64,000 bases of DNA from the NCBI RefSeq assembly GCF_028554725.1, contig NC_071670.1, positions 5,942,501 to 6,006,500 on the forward strand. Direction: 5' to 3'. Numbering within the stretch: position 1 is the stretch's first letter; each line of letters starts with the position of its first letter. The translations under genes were made by a program, and so were the position numbers. The notes beneath the pieces were generated by a model. It ran no database searches. It was not told the origin of the DNA and was given only the letters and a program-made list of their open reading frames with translations. Below are positions 59,550 through 64,000 of the stretch, piece after piece. Source of the stretch: Zeugodacus cucurbitae (taxonomy: Eukaryota > Arthropoda > Insecta > Diptera > Tephritidae).

Positions 59550-60665
59550 CCTATAGAAAACAGTTATTCCAAAGGCGTTCTCACTTTAGATGACGCTTTA
59601 ATAAATATAAAGTGAGGTTCGCAGTACAACAACAATCTCTACGAAATGGACTTATGTAAAATTAATTAAAATTTAATAAATTCACCAAAAAGTATAGAAT
59701 AACGGAGGAACCAGTTGGATTCCTTTCAAAAGACAAAAGAACATGTTCCTCAAAAAGATTGAAAGAGTGACACTGACGCAGAATATAGTGCGAACAATGT
59801 GTTCAACTAAATAGAAAACTGGTAAACTATAAATAAAACCTTTGTGGGTCTAGCAAATCTCGGCACAAAATTCGCACAAACTGCACACAACTCATTGTCT
59901 ATTTGCAAGCAGCAAGATAACAGTAGACAAAAAAAATTAAAAATTAACAACAACAAGAAAGCGTATCATAGCAGTATAAAACGAAACTTGAAGTTTATGA
60001 AAAACTACTAAAAAAAGAAAATCGAGAATCCTTTTGAACCCGCAGTGGCTGTATGATCCCAAAAGCATACGCAGGATATGCCGATACGGCCTATTGTCTA
60101 CAAGTGACATAAGAGCGCATTTTATGTGTAACAGGACTAAGCGAGTTGGGGTTGTGAAGACAATAGACGTACGCAGGCAGCAGCAAACAGCCAACTAACA
60201 AACTAACTAACGCCAAAACTTGTGCCACGATACGCACAGGACGCACACTAGAGAACCGACTCTTATCCATACATAGAAACTTTACGTAGTTTCTGTGGCG
60301 GCGCCTAAAAGGTAACGTGCCAAACAATTGAATTTGAATTAAAATGGGAAAATGAAAAAAAAAGTTTTGAAATGGAAAACATACGCAAATGATGATTCAA
60401 ATAGCTGGAAAGCTAGGAATGGCAAAGTTGTTGGCAGCAAAAGCTTTCAATGAGAACTGCCGCAACTGGATATTTGAAAGTTGGTTTTCCGTTTGTTCTT
60501 ATTTCAATTGTTTCGTGTAATAAATGGTTGTATTCTTTTTCACGGTGTGCGATGGAAGTTGTATGTGGAGTTGAGTACATACGAGCGTTGTGTGTTGAGT
60601 CCGTGAACTTAAGAATATTTTTTTTTTACATTAGTGATTCTTTCGAATTAATATTTTGAATTCAA
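59550..60665. other. Gene-free stretch
   Basis: No gene recognised; frames on the minus strand at 59937-60327 overlap each other and lack domains. Confidence 0.35.
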
Positions 60666-60669
60666 CAAA

Positions 60670-61170
60670 AGAGAAGTTGTCGCAAGAATTTTAAAATACG
60701 GGTCACCGAATATCAAAATCACATAATAATGACTCTATAAATAGCCCAAAAATGTTTCCTCGGGTTCAGTATTTTTAACCTAAAGATGAAGGAGTAGTTA
60801 CCTCAAGGATGTTAGAACACGAATTTCTGAACCTTTTAGTATAAAACAATCCACCTATTCTATAAAAGTTATTCTTTAGAATCAGTATTTTTACTCTAAT
60901 GCGGAATAAGTTGCCTTAATAACAGGAAAATACTGGTTTCTGTATCACCAAATCATATAATTATGATTCTTCGGTATCAATCATTTTACCACAACGAAGA
61001 ATGTGTTTTGTCAGGTATCTTAAAATACGGAATTCTGAATCTTTTAGTATAAAACTATCTTCAAATTCTATAAAAAAAAATATTAAGGATCAGTTCTTAT
61101 ATCTTAAGATTATATCTGAAGATTAAGAAGTTTAAAATACGGGTTTCGGAATCTATAGTAAAAAAAATCT
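60670..61170. repeat. Degenerate tandem array, about 120 bp unit, up to four copies
   Basis: TTAAAATACGGGT/GAATT...GAAT-TTTAGTATAAAA-ATC and TCAGTATTTTTAACC/ACTC phrases recur in order near 60690, 60810, 60935, 61020 and 61130. Strongly diverged. Confidence 0.45.
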
Positions 61171-62735
61171 CCAAATATTTTCTTATTATTATTTCATAGA
61201 TTCGGAAAATGAAGTTCCGTGGATTATTTTTCATATGTTCGAATGAAAACGGTTCGTTTTTGGTCATAGTATTACCTTAGTTTATCTACAGTTCGTCAGT
61301 TCCTTAAAAAACCATCGAAGCCACTTTAGTGGATCGGTCATTTTACGATTTTGAAGGCAAGTTTTGCAGCGGTATTCACATTATCCGCCATAATCAGCCA
61401 AACAGCAATCTTTGGACCTGTTGAATCCATTTTGCCGACATGATCTCATCAGCCTAACCCCTGAGTACCAATTCGCTGAACCTAGTTCATAAGAACTGTC
61501 CATTGTCACATCGAACAACTCTCGTATAACCCCCTTTAGAGCTTTGAGCTGACAAATATTTCACTATAGAGTGGCATTATGCGTGTCTTATATGCAGTGC
61601 GTATGTGTTTTGGAGCATAGCAACAGGCAGCGCCCGCGTCTATGCAAAAAAAAAACTTTAAGAAAGGCACAGTAAAAAGTACAATAACTGACATTGTATT
61701 GAGTGTTCGTTAAGCGTTTGCATACATAAACACTAGAGTTGGCAATTAAAACTTTTAACTGAATATTATTTTGTTTAAGATTTTGCACGGCTTTTAGTAA
61801 TAAACAATAATTTTACTACTTTCAAAGTAATTTTACTCCTAACACATTAATTTTACACCTAACAAATTCATCAAAGAAGGTGTCGAGCCTCCATGCTTTG
61901 TTTCCTAACCTCAAAATATCGAATCGATGTTTTTGTTCTAAGGATCAACATATTTTGTGGATCTGCTTCCAACGCATTAATTTCTTGAATAAATATAGTA
62001 ACAAATATATCTATTAGTTTCCAGTTCTCTACTGTACAGGGAGTAGCTTTAGATTTCTTGATTCCATAAAGTCTGATGATATGACCTTCAACTCTGACAG
62101 AAAGGACTTTTTAAGTACAAGTTTATTATTCCAGCTGCAGAATATTGCCGAATATCAATCGTTTAAAATGCCAGTTCGTTCTGGCCCAGTATAACTGATT
62201 GCCAAGAGAAGAATACCTAATAAATAATACAATACAGCACATCCGTAGTTGTAAACTGCACTTGGCGCTTCATGATGGAGTTCTCGACTTGGCAATTTTG
62301 AAGCGAATTGTCAGCTAGTTGATTGGGCTAAAGAGGAGCTTGTTTTTAATGTATTCTGTGGATTCGAGTTTTAAGTTTCTAATAGTACTTAGATCCGCTA
62401 AACTCTTTCTCCATCTCTGGATCTTACATCCACTGAACTTTTTCATGAAACTCTAGAGATCTTATGGCCCCCTCAGTCTTGTCCGTAGGTGATACTAACT
62501 AGCGAGAGGTAACCGATTTTCTATTGTGCGGGAACTCAGTTCAATAAGTGATAGTTTTGCATTCAGCACGCTTAGTAATGGCGGCCACCGTAAAGTTTCT
62601 AAAAAAGGTTTCGAGGTTTTTTCTAGGTTCGGAGACTATCTAGGTTCATTTAACATTTCCCACTTACAAGAAATAAAAATATAAAGAAAATATGGTTCTA
62701 AGGCTTACTTAACCTTAAATAAGGCTACAAGCTTA
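61171..62735. other. Gene-free stretch
   Basis: Nothing recognised on either strand. Confidence 0.4.
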
Positions 62736-62739
62736 CGAA

Positions 62740-62912
62740 AAATGGCTGAAATCCAAAAAATCGAATCTAGAAAGTGTTTAAACGATTGAAAGAAGCACTT
62801 ATGATAACATCGAATGGGGACTATCTTAAAGGCGATAATATTAATGTTTTTTTGGATTATTATTTTTTACAAAAAAACTAAAATTCCCGTTATTTTTTGA
62901 ACATACCTCATA
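62740..62912 (+). mobile_element. mariner-family 3' end: transposase C-terminus and inverted repeat
   Basis: The plus-strand frame ending EALMITSNGDYLKGDNIN shows the GDYxxGDxI motif typical of the mariner transposase C-terminus. It runs on to a TAA and then the inverted repeat AAATTCCCGTTATTTTTTGA ACATACCTCATA (62881-62912), complementary to the solo end at 26391. The DDE core and 5' half are missing or unrecognisable. A dead fragment. Confidence 0.65.
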
Positions 62913-63050
62913 TATGATTGAGCAACTCTCAGTTAATCAATTATTATAAAAGGTGACAATGCTTTCATATACGAATGAATAAATATATTAAAAAACTGAA
63001 TTCTCTTAATTTTTCGAACACAATGAATATTTTTTTTTCAAATAAAACTA

Positions 63051-63082
63051 AAATTCCCGTTATTTTTTGAACATACCTCGTA
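63051..63082 (+). repeat. Second copy of the mariner 3' inverted repeat
   Basis: The same terminal sequence 170 bp downstream, with matching flank on both sides (AAAACTA before; CTCAGTTA-TCAA after), so it arose by tandem duplication of the insertion boundary, not by a second insertion. Confidence 0.6.
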
Positions 63083-64000
63083 CATGGCTGATCCACGCTC
63101 AGTTATTCAACTATATGATTCCTTGGTTGTAAGCATTACCTGTGGATTAGACAAAATCAGAGTATTTAATCCAATTATTATTCATGAAATATTTTCACAG
63201 ATCTAAAGTTAGAAGATCGAGGCAATATGGTATTTTTCAATTAATTTATACAAAAATTTTCATATTATCAATTCCTTCAGTTAGTTAATAATTTTCATTA
63301 TAGGCATATATCTACATATATATAAAATAGACTGATATGTAAATATATGTATGTATGAAGAAATATATGTTTGCATACATATGCCTATATAAAGCAAACT
63401 GCTGCACTCCATCAACCAACCAAAAGGCCTAACGAGTAAATGAAAGCCTCTCGATTGCATTAGACAGTGAGCAGGCACAGAAAGGGGCAATGCGCTTGGA
63501 ATGCATGTACTATGAACAACAAAAACATATATACAAAAACACAAAAGCATACATGCATGGAATATATACATACATGTATGTATGTACATTTTGCTATAAT
63601 AAAAACAACAACAACTACAACGTAGCTTTGTAGGCGTGTACTTTCCTTTCCTTCGGCTTGCACTTTCACATACACACACTAACAGCGCCTGCAAGTGGTG
63701 GCTATTTTTAGCCACGTTATTGCTATTGTTGTTGCTGCTGCACTAGCGCCCACACCAAACCAATCCGAACGCATAGACTCTAGCTAGCTAGCTGGTTAGC
63801 TATCCCCCACCCGACTCACACACATGCATGCGAAATGCATATGCGCAAAAAAGAAAAGTGCAAAAAGTCAAGCAAATGTGTCGGCGCTTCCAGTCAGCCA
63901 TCAAACCTGCAACTGCTCACACTTGAAAGTTTGCTTGTTCTTGTTGTTCTTGTTTTATTCTTCGCACACTTATTGCACTTCTTGTTGCATTGCCGTACGT
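63083..64000. other. Gene-free stretch to window end
   Basis: TATGTATG patches at 63340-63370 and 63565-63590, a GTTGTTGCTGCTGC patch near 63727 and TAGCTAGCTAGCTGG near 63780. No gene recognised. Confidence 0.35.

Overview
The window looks like non-coding-rich nuclear DNA from a higher fly (Diptera, Brachycera). It is AT-rich, with GT-AG splice signals, Drosophila-type initiator and start-codon contexts, CAA/GTT trinucleotide runs, and relics of mariner, pogo-like, RTE-like and RNase H-bearing LINE elements. A tephritid fruit fly is my best guess from the overall style; that is inference, since no long recognisable host protein lies here. No bacterial-type genes, rRNA, tRNA or CRISPR were seen. 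Most open frames are chance frames or relics.

Host-gene signals are few. At the left edge a minus-strand gene begins: a candidate initiator near 709, a short non-coding exon with a GTAAGT donor, then a coding start exon (MSIYRISTRKLPEAQ, 150 to 106) ending at GTGAGT; the rest lies left of the window. On the plus strand, 31199-31498 is a candidate exon whose last 129 bases form a 43-codon segment bounded by AG and GTAAGG. At 55830-56182 a plausible exon has a start codon at 56085, a glutamine-rich peptide and a GTAAGT donor. Promoter or leader-like islands occur near 28.5-29.2 kb, 49.4 kb and 50.8-51.9 kb. None of these proteins could be named.

The rest is a layered graveyard of mobile elements. 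Two related families of non-coding interspersed repeats, here called FR1 and FR2, share a hairpin head, inverted ends and a GACGGACGG-type tract: FR1 at 6.5, 17.9, 37.6 (inverted) and 42.5 kb, FR2 at 23.9 and 42.4 kb. Non-LTR elements fall into four groups: alpha (26.7, 45.5, 58.6 kb), beta (8.4, 42.0, 49.7 kb), gamma (47.4 kb), all with RNase H or its zinc-knuckle tail, and an RTE-like group (24.8, 37.2, 40.6 kb). The 26.7 kb alpha copy keeps a 12-bp target duplication. A TTAA-flanked MITE lies at 15841-16573, a pogo-like end at 15.6 kb, and a mariner 3' end at 62.7-63.1 kb.

The most striking object is a compound foldback at about 18560-21935: a palindrome centred near 20230 whose arms each contain further inverted subunits, with nine CCGGAA/TTCCGG sites packed at the centre. 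Independently, the window is peppered with locus-specific tandem duplications (unit 65-330 bp, 2-4 copies), unlike one another in sequence.
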